DNA of 64,000 bases from the NCBI GenBank assembly GCA_034521465.1, contig JAXHMN010000016.1, positions 372,001 to 436,000 on the forward strand, written 5' to 3'. Shown piece by piece: positions 48,676 through 59,145 of this stretch; within the stretch, counting starts at the first letter, position 1, and every line of letters starts with the position of its first letter. The stretch comes from SURF-28 sp034521465 (GTDB lineage Bacteria > Bacteroidota > Ignavibacteria > Ignavibacteriales > Melioribacteraceae). The notes below the pieces were generated by a model. That model searched no databases and was not told the DNA's origin. It saw only the letters and a program-made list of their open reading frames with translations. The position numbers and the translations under genes were made by a program.

Positions 48676-49202
48676 ATTCAACAATACAACAGCAACAACC
48701 TTTGTTGATGTAGTGAGTTATTTTATCAGAAGATACCAACAGGCTTGATATCTCTATTCGTTCAGTGATATTTGACCAATAATATATCAATATAAAGATA
48801 AAATAATCCATTAAATGACTGTTTATTGTAAAAGTAAATATTAATCAAATATAGCAAGGTAATATTATTGGGTTTCACAAATAATCAAAAAGTCGAAAAC
48901 ATTATTTTGACAAGTAATGTATACTAAACTTTTGATAAAAAATATGCCTAACAAGCCCATTAAGCCGACCGTTTCATTCTACTTGGGCTTCAAAACGTTC
49001 TTTGGGATTTTAGTTCTAAAAATAAATTGTAGTTCAAGGTTGTTTGTTCAAAAAGTTTGTGGCAAAAAATGCTTGTGCAAAAATATAAGCATTTTTTTCT
49101 TTTAATTAATCGGGTTGTAATTCTAATAAGCATCGTTGCTATGGGCGGCTTATAAGACAACGCCGTTAAGAATAGTAATTTTGAATAAAAAGGAGATAAA
49201 AA
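48676..49202. other. Long AT-rich intergenic region with an attC-like inverted repeat
   Basis: No convincing gene. From about 48944 (GCCTAACAAGCCCATTAAGC) to about 49167 (CGGCTTATAAGACAACGCCG) the two ends are imperfectly complementary, in the manner of an integron attC, though about 225 bases is long for one and no integrase is seen. It also holds the terminator at 49064-49098. Confidence 0.4.
49064..49098 (+). terminator. Rho-independent terminator
   Basis: 11-bp stem AAAAAATGCTT/AAGCATTTTTT, 12-base loop, then T. Confidence 0.75.
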
Positions 49203-50426
49203 ATGGCTAAAATGTTTTGCATTAATGGGTGGAGTCTGCCGGTAATTGAAAGTATGAAGCAAAACAGACGAGAAATTTGTTGTGGTTTCATTCCCCGATT
49301 TCGAACCATACGCAAAAGAAAACGATATACCGTTTGTCAGTTATCAATTGGACGAATGGAGTGATAGTTCAAATTCAATCGACCTAAAAAAGAAACTAGA
49401 CGAATATGAGTGCGATGTTGCCGTTCCTTTGTTTGAGGAAACAGTTGAATGGGCGGGCGCTCTAAATTCAATTTACCGTGATGACCCACGTGTACTGAGT
49501 AGAGCTTTTCTCTTCAGAAACAAAGCAATCATGAAACGAAAAGCTCTTATCGGGGGATTGCGAATCGGATTATTTGAAGTTGTTCATAATCGCGATGATC
49601 TGAAAGGATTCATGAAAAGATTAAATGAAGCGAACCTTCAATTAGAAGGCGAGGAAGACAGTTGGGTGCATATAAAACCGTTTGCATCCGCCGGAACTGT
49701 TGGGCATAGACTGCTTCGTTCGATGGATGATATAGATAACAAAGCGCAGGATGAAGACTTTCCTTGTTTGGCTGAAAGTCATTTAAGCGGAAGAGAATTT
49801 TCTTGCGAAGGATTTGTCCATAAGGGTAAGCTTCGCTGGCTAAACATCACGGACTATGTCAAACTCGGTCACTCCAACTTTGTGCCGGAAGGAGACTTTC
49901 TTCATGAGAAACGACAAAAAATTTGGGATGAAGTTCAAAGATGATTGATATTTTCGGGATTGAATACGGTAATGGTTCACCCCGAATGGTTCTTAGATGA
50001 AAATGATGAATTAAACTTTGGTGAAACGGCTTGCCGTATTCCGGGCGGACATATTTTGGAGCTGGCAAGTAAAGCATACGAATTTGACGCACTTGCCGCA
50101 TTTGTTCGTTCACACGATCCATCTTTGTCAGAAGAAGAATTCGATGCAATGTTTCCGCCTGAAAGATCACAGACCAAAAACATTTTACGGAAGATGTTAC
50201 GATTTACCCGCGTAAAGAAAAAATCGAAAAATTCTTGAGATACCGGAAGAACTTCAACAAGAGCCATATTTCTTGGATCACAATTTAGTACCACCTTTTG
50301 ACTGCAAAGATTAGTTCTCGCGAGGGATTTGGCAATCACTTTGGTACTGTGAATTTTAAAGGTGATGATCCGGCGAGAATGAGGGAGTTATTATTGCATT
50401 ACGACGACGTAGATTTTTACATTTAA
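49203..50426 (+). pseudogene. ATP-grasp ligase, several frame breaks
   Basis: Start at 49203 with a strong AAAAAGGAGAT ribosome-binding site: MAKMFCINGWSLPVIESMKQ. After a shift near 49266 the frame reads KFVVVSFPDFEPYAKENDIPF, DVAVPLFEETVEWAGAL, SWVHIKPFASAGTVGHRLL, CLAESHLSGREFSCEGFVHKGK and LRWLNITDYVKLG; after another near 49940, MVHPEWFLDENDELNFGETACRIPGGHILELASKAYEFD; and after a third near 50240, KFLEIPEELQQEPYFLDHN, then GFGNHFGTVNFKGDD. This is an ATP-grasp carboxylate-amine/peptide ligase of the carbamoyl-phosphate synthase-like type. Roughly 408 codons. Domain-level coding is preserved, so indels dominate. Product unknown. Confidence 0.7.
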
Positions 50427-50551
50427 TAGAATCACTTTTAAAATCTGACCTCTGGAATAATTTTCTGAATAACCGGTAGCTTTGGTTGTTAAATTGAAAT
50501 ACCGGCGGCGGAATTTTATTCACTTAATAAAAATATCTATAGAATAATTTT

Positions 50552-52516
50552 ATGATTGGAACATCAGAACAAATACACCAAAATTTTTAGCAGACTTTCT
50601 CGACTTTAAATCTGCAACCGCATTAACAAAAGGTACTAAAGCAGCAACCTTGGCAAGTCAAATTGACCAATTGAGTCACAGCAGAAAAGGGCTGGAATAT
50701 TTATTTGAAAAATGCTTGGACTTGGAAGAAGCCGGAATTTTTAATGATACTGCTTGGAGGAATCCGGAACGACAAGTACCCGCTTTAGTTAAAGGCACGC
50801 TGCTTTCGGGCATCCCAATTCCAGCTTTGAAATTTTGAGTGAACTTCGCATACTTGGCTTATGCGTTGGGTCATAAGGGTACATCGAATTTAACTGCGGA
50901 AGAAGTTACGCTTTCTCGAAGAAGCGGTTGTACTTACTCGAATTTGCTTTCGATGAATTAAAGAGAGAGAGTCGCTGACACCACACCGCAGGAAAGGAAG
51001 AAGATTGTTAATCACTTTCAATTTCTTTTAGAGAAAGCTGAGCTTGACGGGATTAAAACCAAACTTGCCGAAGAAATAAGGATGATTTGCGAGCAGCGGC
51101 CTATCGTAAAAAATAATGTGCTGAATTTAATTCAAACTGTTTACCACAAAATGGATCTTGATGAAGAAAGTGTAGTTAATGACAAGCTTAGGGATTACGT
51201 CAACGAGTATATTTTCCTTCACCGCTTGTTCAACATAATCCAAAATATGAAAGTTATAAAACTCAGACTGGAAAATGCCGAGGTGGGGTTACTTGAAAAA
51301 GAAGCAGAACAGATGGAACTTATCTTCAAGAGACAGGCTTAACAAATCCCTATCAAGCTATTTTGTTGCTCTATCTTTTGAAAAGAGAATCAGGTTTGAT
51401 AAGTAAACTTTTACACTCAACAATTCAGGGTATTTCAGAATGGCAGCAGTACGAGGAATACGTAACTGAACTTATTAAAGCAACCTTCAACGAAGATAAT
51501 CATATTGGTATTTACGGATTGAAGCGAATGCTCGAACAAATTGTTTCAGAAGAGCAGTAAGAGCAGGGTGAACAAATCTGAAACTTGTAAGTATTCATCC
51601 CGAAGTGGAAAGAAGAATATTGAGATCGGTAATTGAACCCTCTAATAAGGTTTCACCAAAGCAATACCTTTTGGGTTCACTTATCGGAATTCTTGGTCAA
51701 CGAAATGGTGTCGGACAAGGCAACAATCCTTCGTGTCAATCTGCACGAGGAATCAGCATGTGGGCGCAATACACTCCCTGGTAAATTAATCGACATGATA
51801 ACAACCGTTACAAGCACAAATAACCTCGATTATGCGTTTTGAACAGGGTGAATTGGAATCACTTAAACTCGGTAAAGGATTAGTTGACCAACTTGATCGA
51901 TAATCTTGATGCAGTATCCGTAGTGCTCGTACCTCATTCGATAAAATTTATAATGAAATGATGAACCGTGCTGCAAATAGAGGCGAAGATCCTCATAAAT
52001 GGACGAACCCCGCTTTCTACGGTCAGTTTGTGCCGATTGGCTTTGCATTCCCTACAGCTATCTTTACCGATTCAATTACAAATTATAGGGAATTTGTAAA
52101 GAGGTTTTATGCGTTATTACACCCAAAATATAATGGCGGCAAGAAATGGTTTATCCAAACCCGGTTGGAATTTTTATCACATCTTCCAAAGGAGATATGC
52201 TTGGTTTTCACGCTGTATCACTTTTAAGAATTGCAGAGCACAACGGGGAATACCTGGCTTAATCTTTGAAATCCGAATAACGAGGGTCGACAAGATTGGG
52301 GCAGGGTATTAAACCAACTGTTTATGCGAACGGTGAAATACATGGCGAGTCATCACTTCCGGCTTATCAATTCATGCACAGACTTATGCGTTTCATTATG
52401 ACAATTTAAATGTAGAACATGAACAAAAAGTTATTCCCAAAGAAGAAATTGATAAGGTTGAGGTATTAGCAAAAGAAGGTTGGGGAAGATTCACCAATGG
52501 AGTTAGAAATGGTTAG
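50552..52516 (+). pseudogene. Unknown protein, heavily frame-broken
   Basis: I do not recognise it. Reading frames that join well: MIGTSEQ, then FLADFLDFKSATALTKGTKAATLASQIDQLSHSRKGLEYLF, TPQERKKIVNHFQFLLEKAELDGIKTK, AEEIRMICEQRPIVKNNVLNLIQTVYHKMDLDEESVV, then KLVSIHPEVERRILRSVIEPSNKVSPKQYLLGSLIGILGQ and GNNPSCQSARGISMWAQ, DEMMNRAANRGEDPHKWTNPAFYGQ, and HYDNLNVEHEQKVIPKEEIDKVEV before a TAG at 52514. About 655 codons with at least eight frame changes. The SCQSARGIS segment with nearby conserved Trp could be a thiol-enzyme site. It overlaps the racemase start, so they were one operon. Confidence 0.45.
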
Positions 52517-53568
52517 ACACTCGTCTTATATTGAATTAAGTCAATCGGCTCTAAAGTTGAATGTTAATTTTATTAGAAAAAAGATCGACAGCATCCAAAA
52601 TTTCTGCGGTTGTTAAAGCAAACGCATACGGTCAACTGGATTCTCAAATAGTGCCGATGCTGGAAAAATGCGGTGTCAATCATTTTTCCGTTGCCTCTGC
52701 CTCGGAGGTAGAAATTGTTCTGAACAGCAAATCTAATGACAGCAAAGTTATGATCATGGGAATACTTTATGGAAAGAAGATGTTCAGTGGGCAATTGAAA
52801 TGGAATTGAGTTTTATGTATTTGATTTTAATCGACTTGAACTAGTTAAAAACATTGCGCAAGAATTGAACAGGCAAGCAGCAATTCACCTTGAAGTAGAA
52901 ACAGGTACGCAATCGAACCGGGATGAATCCAACGGATGTACAGAAAGCAATCACATTTCTTGAAGAAAAACAAGAAGCATATTCGTTTCGAGGGTGTGTG
53001 CACACATCTGGGAGGAATTGAAAGTTTAAGTAACCAATTCAAAATTAAACCTCATATTTAAGCGTTTCAAAATGTTTTGAAGGAATTGAAAAAGAAAAAG
53101 TTCATGCCTCGAGATCGACATATTGCTTGTTCCGCTGCAGCGCTTGCTTATCCCTGAAACATATTACGATATGGTTAGAGTTGGTGTGGCGTTATACGGA
53201 CAATGGCCCAGCCCAGATACCTACCATCTGCATCTTCAAGAAACCAATAAAATGAAAGATAATTCACTTCGGCAAGTTCTATCATGGAAAACAAATGTGA
53301 TGGATATTAAATCCGTTAAGGAAGGTGAATTTATTGGCTATGGCACAGCATTCCAAGCAGTACGGGATATGAAGGTAGCAGTTTTCCGCTTGGTTATTCT
53401 AATGGATATCCGAGGGCTCTTTCAGGCAAAGGATTTGTTTTGGTGAATGGAAAAAAAGCGTCTATTACCGGACTAACAAATATGAACCTTTTTCATGGTA
53501 GAATGTTAGTCACATCAAGGATGTTGGAAATCGGTGATGAAATAGTGTTGCTCGGCAAAGCAAGCTAA
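52509..53568 (+). pseudogene. alr: Alanine racemase-like PLP enzyme, several frame breaks
   Basis: The frame starts at an ATG at 52509 that overlaps the end of the preceding gene: MVRHSSYIELSQSALKLNVNFIRKKI. Shifts then lead to SKISAVVKANAYG with the PLP Lys, VNHFSVASASEVEIVLNS, then VCTHLGGIESLS, MVRVGVALYGQWPS (family motif of the second active-site region), EFIGYGTAFQA, ITGLTNMNLF and EIGDEIVLLG before TAA at 53566. This matches alanine racemase or a close relative, about 350 residues. At least six frame changes. It faces a D-Ala-D-Ala-ligase-like gene, overlapping it by about 59 bases. Confidence 0.7.
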
Positions 53569-54889
53569 TAATACTATATCGGTTGCCCTCATTTACAAAT
53601 TTCACGAATCGTGCTGAACAATGAAACGTTGAGTAGATTGCCGGCTGCAATACCAAGAAAAGTTGTAAAATGAAATCGCGCTCAGTAGTTGCTCGAAATA
53701 TTTGATCAACGAAAGTATCCACTACAGAAAGGTCATTCCCGCTGTCGTGCGGAATTCCAATATACATTCTTCGGTTTTGAACTAGTAACCTACTAACGCA
53801 GAAACTCAATAAACCATCCCCGAAACCACGCCGCCTCGGTTTAGCAGCAAGTAAAACTATTCTTTTCAAAGTTTGGCGATATGATAACCCGGCATAATTT
53901 GCCGAGCGCATGAAGCCCGCATCCGCTGTTAAATCCGGATTGGGATTGACCTCTAGTACGTAAAGTTTATTGTCTTCCGCAAGCCGCATGTCGATCCTAG
54001 AATAATCACGCACGCCCATCGTCTTAAAACATGTTAGAGCAATTTCTCCGGCTTCTTTAGTAATTCTTTCCGGTAGAGGTGCCGGACAAATTGGAATTGT
54101 CTTATGATATGCCTCGTGATGCGGTTCCCATTTAGCTTGATAACTCACAATGTTATAAAGATGATCCGGCATTTCCGAAAAATCAATTTCGCTGATCGGC
54201 AGCACTTTTGGTTTTTTATCACCGAGTACTGCAACGTTTAATTCGCGACCTTCGATATATTCTTCCAGAAGTACCGGTTGCTGAAACTCTTCGAGTATAT
54301 AATCAATTCTTGCTTTCAACTTTTTATGATTGGTTACGACAGCACCGACATCAATTCCCACACTTGCATCTTCGAGCGCCGGTTTGGTTATTATGGGATA
54401 ATTTAATTTGTGACGATAAATTTTTTTTTGTTCGGTTATGAGTTGATATTCCGCTGTCCGGATGCCGACCGTCTTCAAAATCTTTTTGGTCAACATTTTG
54501 TTTTGACATGTTGCCAACGCTAAAGGCGGAGCGCCTGTGTAAGGTATTTGCATTAACTCGAGAATAGCTGCAAATCCCATTTCCAAACCGGCATTGTCTT
54601 TATAAATTTCGACAAAATTAAAAACTACGTCCGGTTTGTTCTTTTCATAATCTTTGAAAAATATATCAATGTTATCGCGTATGTTAAGTATATATGCATT
54701 AAACCCAACGCGTCTCAAATCGGCAGCTAGTTCTTCATACTCTGCAATCGGATCGCTTTCTTCAATTTCAAAGTATGGTTCGAAGTCAAGTTTTTGAGGG
54801 AGGTTTGTGGAGTACTCGTTCTCTAATTCAGGATATTCTTCATTGTAAACAACAGCAACTTTCAAAATTTTTCTCCGTTTGGTCGCCAA
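53510..54889 (-). CDS. D-alanine-D-alanine ligase-like ATP-grasp protein
   Basis: 459 residues in one frame. The N-terminal part (VAVVYNEEYPELENEY, DVVFNFVEIYKDNAGLEMGFAAILELMQIPYTGA) and the ATP-grasp core (YPIITKPALEDASVGI, VLLEEYIEGRELNVAVLGD, SRIDMRLAEDNKLYVLEVNPNPDL) are those of the D-Ala-D-Ala ligase family; the second half of the ligase ends near residue 350. The last ~107 residues (RRRGFGDGLLSF to SLM) are not recognised and run into the alanine racemase, so a frame error near 53830 probably removed the true stop. Substrate not known; the neighbouring racemase suggests a D-amino acid. Confidence 0.75.
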   Translation of the reverse strand: MATKRRKILKVAVVYNEEYPELENEYSTNLPQKLDFEPYFEIEESDPIAEYEELAADLRRVGFNAYILNIRDNIDIFFKDYEKNKPDVVFNFVEIYKDNAGLEMGFAAILELMQIPYTGAPPLALATCQNKMLTKKILKTVGIRTAEYQLITEQKKIYRHKLNYPIITKPALEDASVGIDVGAVVTNHKKLKARIDYILEEFQQPVLLEEYIEGRELNVAVLGDKKPKVLPISEIDFSEMPDHLYNIVSYQAKWEPHHEAYHKTIPICPAPLPERITKEAGEIALTCFKTMGVRDYSRIDMRLAEDNKLYVLEVNPNPDLTADAGFMRSANYAGLSYRQTLKRIVLLAAKPRRRGFGDGLLSFCVSRLLVQNRRMYIGIPHDSGNDLSVVDTFVDQIFRATTERDFILQLFLVLQPAIYSTFHCSARFVKFVNEGNRYSIISLLCRATLFHHRFPTSLM

Positions 54890-54969
54890 AAAGTAAATAA
54901 AATTGTTAAGGTTTACAAAACTTTTGTTATTTTAGCAAATTAATCCTTATTCATAAAAATATAGGTTCT

Positions 54970-55806
54970 ATGAGTTTTTACCCTCAACCCGATAGTTACC
55001 GATGCGGTCCTTTCGCCTTGAAATATGCACTCGCAATGCTCGGAATATTTAAGCACGAAGATCAGATAGCGTCAAATGCCGGCAGTACCTGGTGGGCTGG
55101 TACGGATGAAATCGGTTTAGCCCGTGCAGCAAAGAAGTCAAATGTTAGATTAAAATATTTGCAGTCGAGCAATCCGAATGATGCGCGACGAATGATAAAC
55201 GAACATCTTGTAAAAAAAAGACCGATACTTTTATGTGTGAAAAATTGGGAGCATTGGTGTACAGCCGTCAGTTACAGTCAGGGGCAATACGTTTTGGTTG
55301 ACAGCGAATACGACAAAGTAATTATGGTAAAATCCTCGGCTCAATTAGTGCGCTATTGGAGATTCAAAGATTATGATGACGGAGTAATAAGTTATGATGC
55401 GTATTCGGTAATTCCACAAAATAAATTATATACGCGTGCAAAATTTACCCCGGCAAAAGCTGCACTTTTAATGACTCGTAAATATGATTCGCTTTCAAAA
55501 AAGTGGGATGTGTATGTTAACGATCTTTTTAGTATCACACGGCCGCGGACCGCTTTAACAGTTAACATGATTTCATTTTCGGAATTTTTACGAAGACATC
55601 AGCGAAACTTAATTGAGCAAGTTGCTAATTGGCATGGAATGCCTTCTTATACTGAGATTGAAAATATCTTGGATAATATGAGGTTTGTCGCCGATATTTA
55701 TGACCTGATAATTCCTGATGATGAAGAAAAAAGAGCTTTAATAGATGTAACTTCTTTGTTGATGATGTATGCCTGCGGTAAGTATGGTATGGATCTGTTT
55801 TATTAA
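54970..55806 (+). CDS. C39-like cysteine peptidase domain protein
   Basis: 278 residues. N-terminal half is papain-like: Cys in QPDSYRCGPFALKYAL (about residue 12), His in NWEHWCTAVSYSQG and Asp in VLVDSEYD, the C39-peptidase triad order. No leader-recognition transporter is attached. The C-terminal half (VYVNDLFSITRPRTALTVNMISFSEFLRRHQ) is unrecognised and helical. The start is divergent from the D-Ala-D-Ala-ligase-like gene. It could trim a peptide or hydrolyse an amide bond. Confidence 0.65.
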   Translation: MSFYPQPDSYRCGPFALKYALAMLGIFKHEDQIASNAGSTWWAGTDEIGLARAAKKSNVRLKYLQSSNPNDARRMINEHLVKKRPILLCVKNWEHWCTAVSYSQGQYVLVDSEYDKVIMVKSSAQLVRYWRFKDYDDGVISYDAYSVIPQNKLYTRAKFTPAKAALLMTRKYDSLSKKWDVYVNDLFSITRPRTALTVNMISFSEFLRRHQRNLIEQVANWHGMPSYTEIENILDNMRFVADIYDLIIPDDEEKRALIDVTSLLMMYACGKYGMDLFY

Positions 55807-55808
55807 TT

Positions 55809-55879
55809 GTAAAGCGACGATCTTCGTCGCTGTTATTTATAAAAAAAGTAGGAGGAAGCGACCAAGATGGCCGCTTTAG
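55809..55879. repeat. GTAAAGCGAC-family palindromic repeat
   Basis: GTAAAGCGACGATCTTCGTCGC at one end and GGAAGCGACCAAGATGGCCGCTTTA at the other. It ends three bases before the next start codon. Confidence 0.8.
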
Positions 55880-55882
55880 AAT

Positions 55883-56437
55883 ATGAAAAGAAATCCAAAA
55901 ATATTACAAAGAGAAAAGACTGTATTGTTAATCATCGACATACAAGAAAGAATTTTAAAAGTAATGCAGCGTTACGATAATTTGATTGATAATACTCTCA
56001 AACTTATTAGAGGTTTTAAAACACTCAACATTCCGATTTATTACACCGAACAATATCCAAAAGGGTTGGGTGAAACTGTCAGCGAACTGAAAAACGAATT
56101 AGAAAACGTAGCAATCCAAAAAATGAGTTTTAGCTGCAGCGGTGCCGGAGACCTTTTTGAAGAGTTTAAGAAAAAAGGTTTTGAGCAAGTTGTCGTTTGC
56201 GGTATTGAATCTCACGTCTGCGTACAGCAAACAGTTTTGGATTTAGTTGCTAACGATTTTCAAGTTGATGTCGCGGCAGATGCAACATCCTCTCGAAGAG
56301 ATTTTGATTATTCGCTTGCACTCGATAGAATGCGTGCAAACGGAGCTGAAGTAACGACAACGGAATCAATTCTTTTTGAGCTTTTAAATGTATGCGGAAC
56401 CGATGAGTTTAAAGCTGTTTCTAAATTGGTAAAATAA
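55883..56437 (+). CDS. Isochorismatase-family hydrolase
   Basis: 184 residues. Asp in LLIIDIQERIL, Lys in IQKMSFSCSG and the nucleophile Cys in GIESHVCVQQTV give the Asp-Lys-Cys triad of the isochorismatase/nicotinamidase fold. The lid and metal-ligand region is not clearly nicotinamidase. It is most like the YcaC/ isochorismatase-like group, whose natural substrate is usually unknown. It starts straight after a repeat. Confidence 0.9.
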   Translation: MKRNPKILQREKTVLLIIDIQERILKVMQRYDNLIDNTLKLIRGFKTLNIPIYYTEQYPKGLGETVSELKNELENVAIQKMSFSCSGAGDLFEEFKKKGFEQVVVCGIESHVCVQQTVLDLVANDFQVDVAADATSSRRDFDYSLALDRMRANGAEVTTTESILFELLNVCGTDEFKAVSKLVK

Positions 56438-56525
56438 TAGAAAGTAAATTGAGTAATCCAGCCGACGAATATAAAATAAACCTAATTATATTTTTAAAGT
56501 AACTGCATAGTGATCAAAGGTAATA

Positions 56526-59145
56526 ATGTATAACATCTCAAAAATTGTCGTATTTATTTTAGTTATTTCGTCAATGACAATTGCTCAAGATAATTCGAGA
56601 GAATATCGAACAGTTATTTTAGGTCCCGAATATGAAGCCGGCTGGTTTCACCGTCTTTTATTTGGAGATCATTGGAGAGAGTTGTGGACAGAACCTATTA
56701 GTGTTCCTGTTCTGGATATAAATTCGTTTGCCGGAGGGTTAACACCTTATGAAGTCGGCGGTGGAATGCAGACCCGCTCGTTAAAATTTCACGGTAACGA
56801 CGGTCAACGCTGGAAGTTCAGATCAATTAATAAAGATCCTTCAAAGTTACTTCCGAAAGATCTCCAAAATACACTCGCCGAAGATATACTACATGATCAA
56901 ATTTCGTCTGCTAATCCGTTTGCCGCTATTCTTGCCGCCGAGTTGATGGAAGCTGTGGATATACTTCAAGCAAAACCAAGTATTTTTATTATGCCGGATG
57001 ATCCCGGTCTTGGTGAATTTCAAAATGAGTTTGCCGGTATGCTTGGGACTCTTGAGGTGCACCCGGATGAAGTTGACGATGATGCGGATGCCGAGTTTTT
57101 TGATACGGAAAAGATCAAAGGAACATTTAAGTTATTTGATACAATAGAGGATAAGCGAAATGATAAAGTGAAAGCCGATGAATTCCTGAAGGTAAGAATG
57201 ATGGACATACTGATGGGGGATTGGGACAGGCATGCAGACCAATGGCGATGGGCTAAAGTTGAAGTTGATGATTGGGATTGGTGGATTCCAATACCGAGGG
57301 ATAGAGACCAAGCTTTTGTCAAGTTTGACGGTATACTCCCTTTTGCCGCCGTTTACTTAATTCCACAGTTAACAAGTTTCGATTATAATTACCCGCAAAT
57401 TGAAGATCTTACTTGGAACGGAAGACATATCGATAGAAGGTTTTTAACAGAACTTCCCTTTAGTAAATGGGATTCGGTAACTGCCTTCATTCAAAATAGA
57501 ATAACCGATTCGGTTATTGTTAATGCGGTTAAAAAGTTACCCGAAGAACACTTTAGAATTGCCGGTGATAGAAATAATATCAAAACTAAAAAATAGAAGA
57601 GATAAGCTTGATGATATTACTTTCGAATATTATGAATTGGTAAATGAAGTCGCCGATGTGTACGGCACAAATAAAGATGACTATGTTTTAGTGAACAGAA
57701 TTGATAATGATTTTACAGAAGTGACAATTTGGAACTTAGACAAATCGGAAGGCGAACCTAAGGGCATGCCATATTTTCACAAACGATTTTCGAACGATAT
57801 TACAGACGAAATAAGAATATTTATGCTCGACGATGATGATTATGTATTGGTCAAAGGTGAGGTTGAAGAGAGTCCTCTTGTTCGAGTAATAGGCGGCAGC
57901 GGAAAAGATACTTTTGTTGACAGCTCAATTGTACGCGGTTACTTTTTATCAATCACACCTTTCCGAGATGCAGAAAATGCGACCCGTTTTTATGATCATG
58001 GTGATGGATCTACGTTTGTGCAATCTGCCGGAACAAAAGTGGATAGAGAAAAAGTTGAAGAAGTAGATGACATCGTTCTTAAATATGAACCTGAGCAAGT
58101 TGACCAGGGACATAACTGGGTTTTCCTTCCCGATGCCGGTTTCACAACAAATGATGGTGTAATACTCGGAGCAAATCTTAGTCTTTACGGTTATAATTTC
58201 AGAAAAAAGCCGTACAATTATTTACAGCGTATTAGTTTTTTGTACGCGTTTTTACCCAACACTTATGATATAAGTTATTTTGGAGAGTTCATTAATGTTT
58301 TTGGTAATAGCGACTTTGTTTTGAACATATCAAAAAGCGAGTTGCATTTCACAAATTATTTTGGATTTGGAAATGAAAACGATTTTGATAAAGGATTGTA
58401 TAACGAAAATTTTTACAGACTTAAACAAGAGAGAATATTTATAAATCCTATTATTCGACTCAACTTTTCGGATAACATCAACTTAAGTCTGGGAATATTA
58501 TATGAATTTAACAATAGCGGACTTGATAACCCGCAGTTAATTTCAAACTTCCGTTATGATAATTATGGTATCGGTAAATTCAAAAATTTTGGATTAAGTG
58601 GAGACTTCAAAATTGATACACGAGATAATGAGTTTTTACCGGAGGAAGGAAGCTATATACATACCGGAGGAAGATACTACTTTGAAACACTGGACAGCGA
58701 AGAATCTTACTTCAGAAGCGAATATGACTTAAGGCAATATTTTACTTTTGATGCTCTGCTAAAAAATACACTCGCTTTAAAAAGCAGCGGTGGAAAAGTT
58801 TGGGGTAAGTATCCATTTTATCATGCCATGTTTTTAGGGGGCAATGAAAATTTACGAGCTTACACGAGAGAGAGATTTTCGGGAGATGCTGCAGTTTCAT
58901 TTCAGGCAGAGTTAAGAACTTTATTAACGGAATTAAAAATCATTATCAGAGGTGATCTCGGGTTAAACATTTTTGCGGAAACCGGCAGGGTTTTTGCAGC
59001 CAATCAAATATCGGAAAGATGGCATCCTTCTTATGGTGCCGGAATTTGGGTCTCGTATTTAGATAGAGAACTTGTATTTAATTTGAGTTATGCTTTCGCA
59101 AAAGATGAGCAAAACATTTATCTAGAAACAAGGATGGCTTTTTAG
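56526..59145 (+). CDS. BamA-like outer-membrane protein with kinase-fold N-terminal domain, one frame break
   Basis: About 872 residues. Signal peptide (IVVFILVISSMTIAQ). The N-terminal half (to about 350) has FLKVRMMDILMGDWDRHADQWRWAKVE and WIPIPRDRDQAFVKFDG, a motif pair like the catalytic and metal-binding parts of HipA/FAM20-like kinases. The C-terminal half is a surface-antigen/BamA barrel ending in LETRMAF, with GGNENLRAYTRERFSG as the barrel lock. The break near 57565 (GATAGAAATAATATC) needs one base removed to join to IISKLKNRRDKLDD; the total is three times 873 plus one, as expected. A known architecture in Bacteroidota-group bacteria, with no proven function. Confidence 0.75.

Noticed and set aside
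48917..49105. 62-codon frame (MYTKLLIKNM...)
   Set aside because: It lies inside the attC-like repeat and terminator, has no ribosome-binding site, and has the composition of non-coding DNA.
53569..53830. A separate gene downstream of the racemase on the minus strand
   Set aside because: The extra ~107 residues at the end of the ATP-grasp frame have no recognisable pattern and look like read-through.
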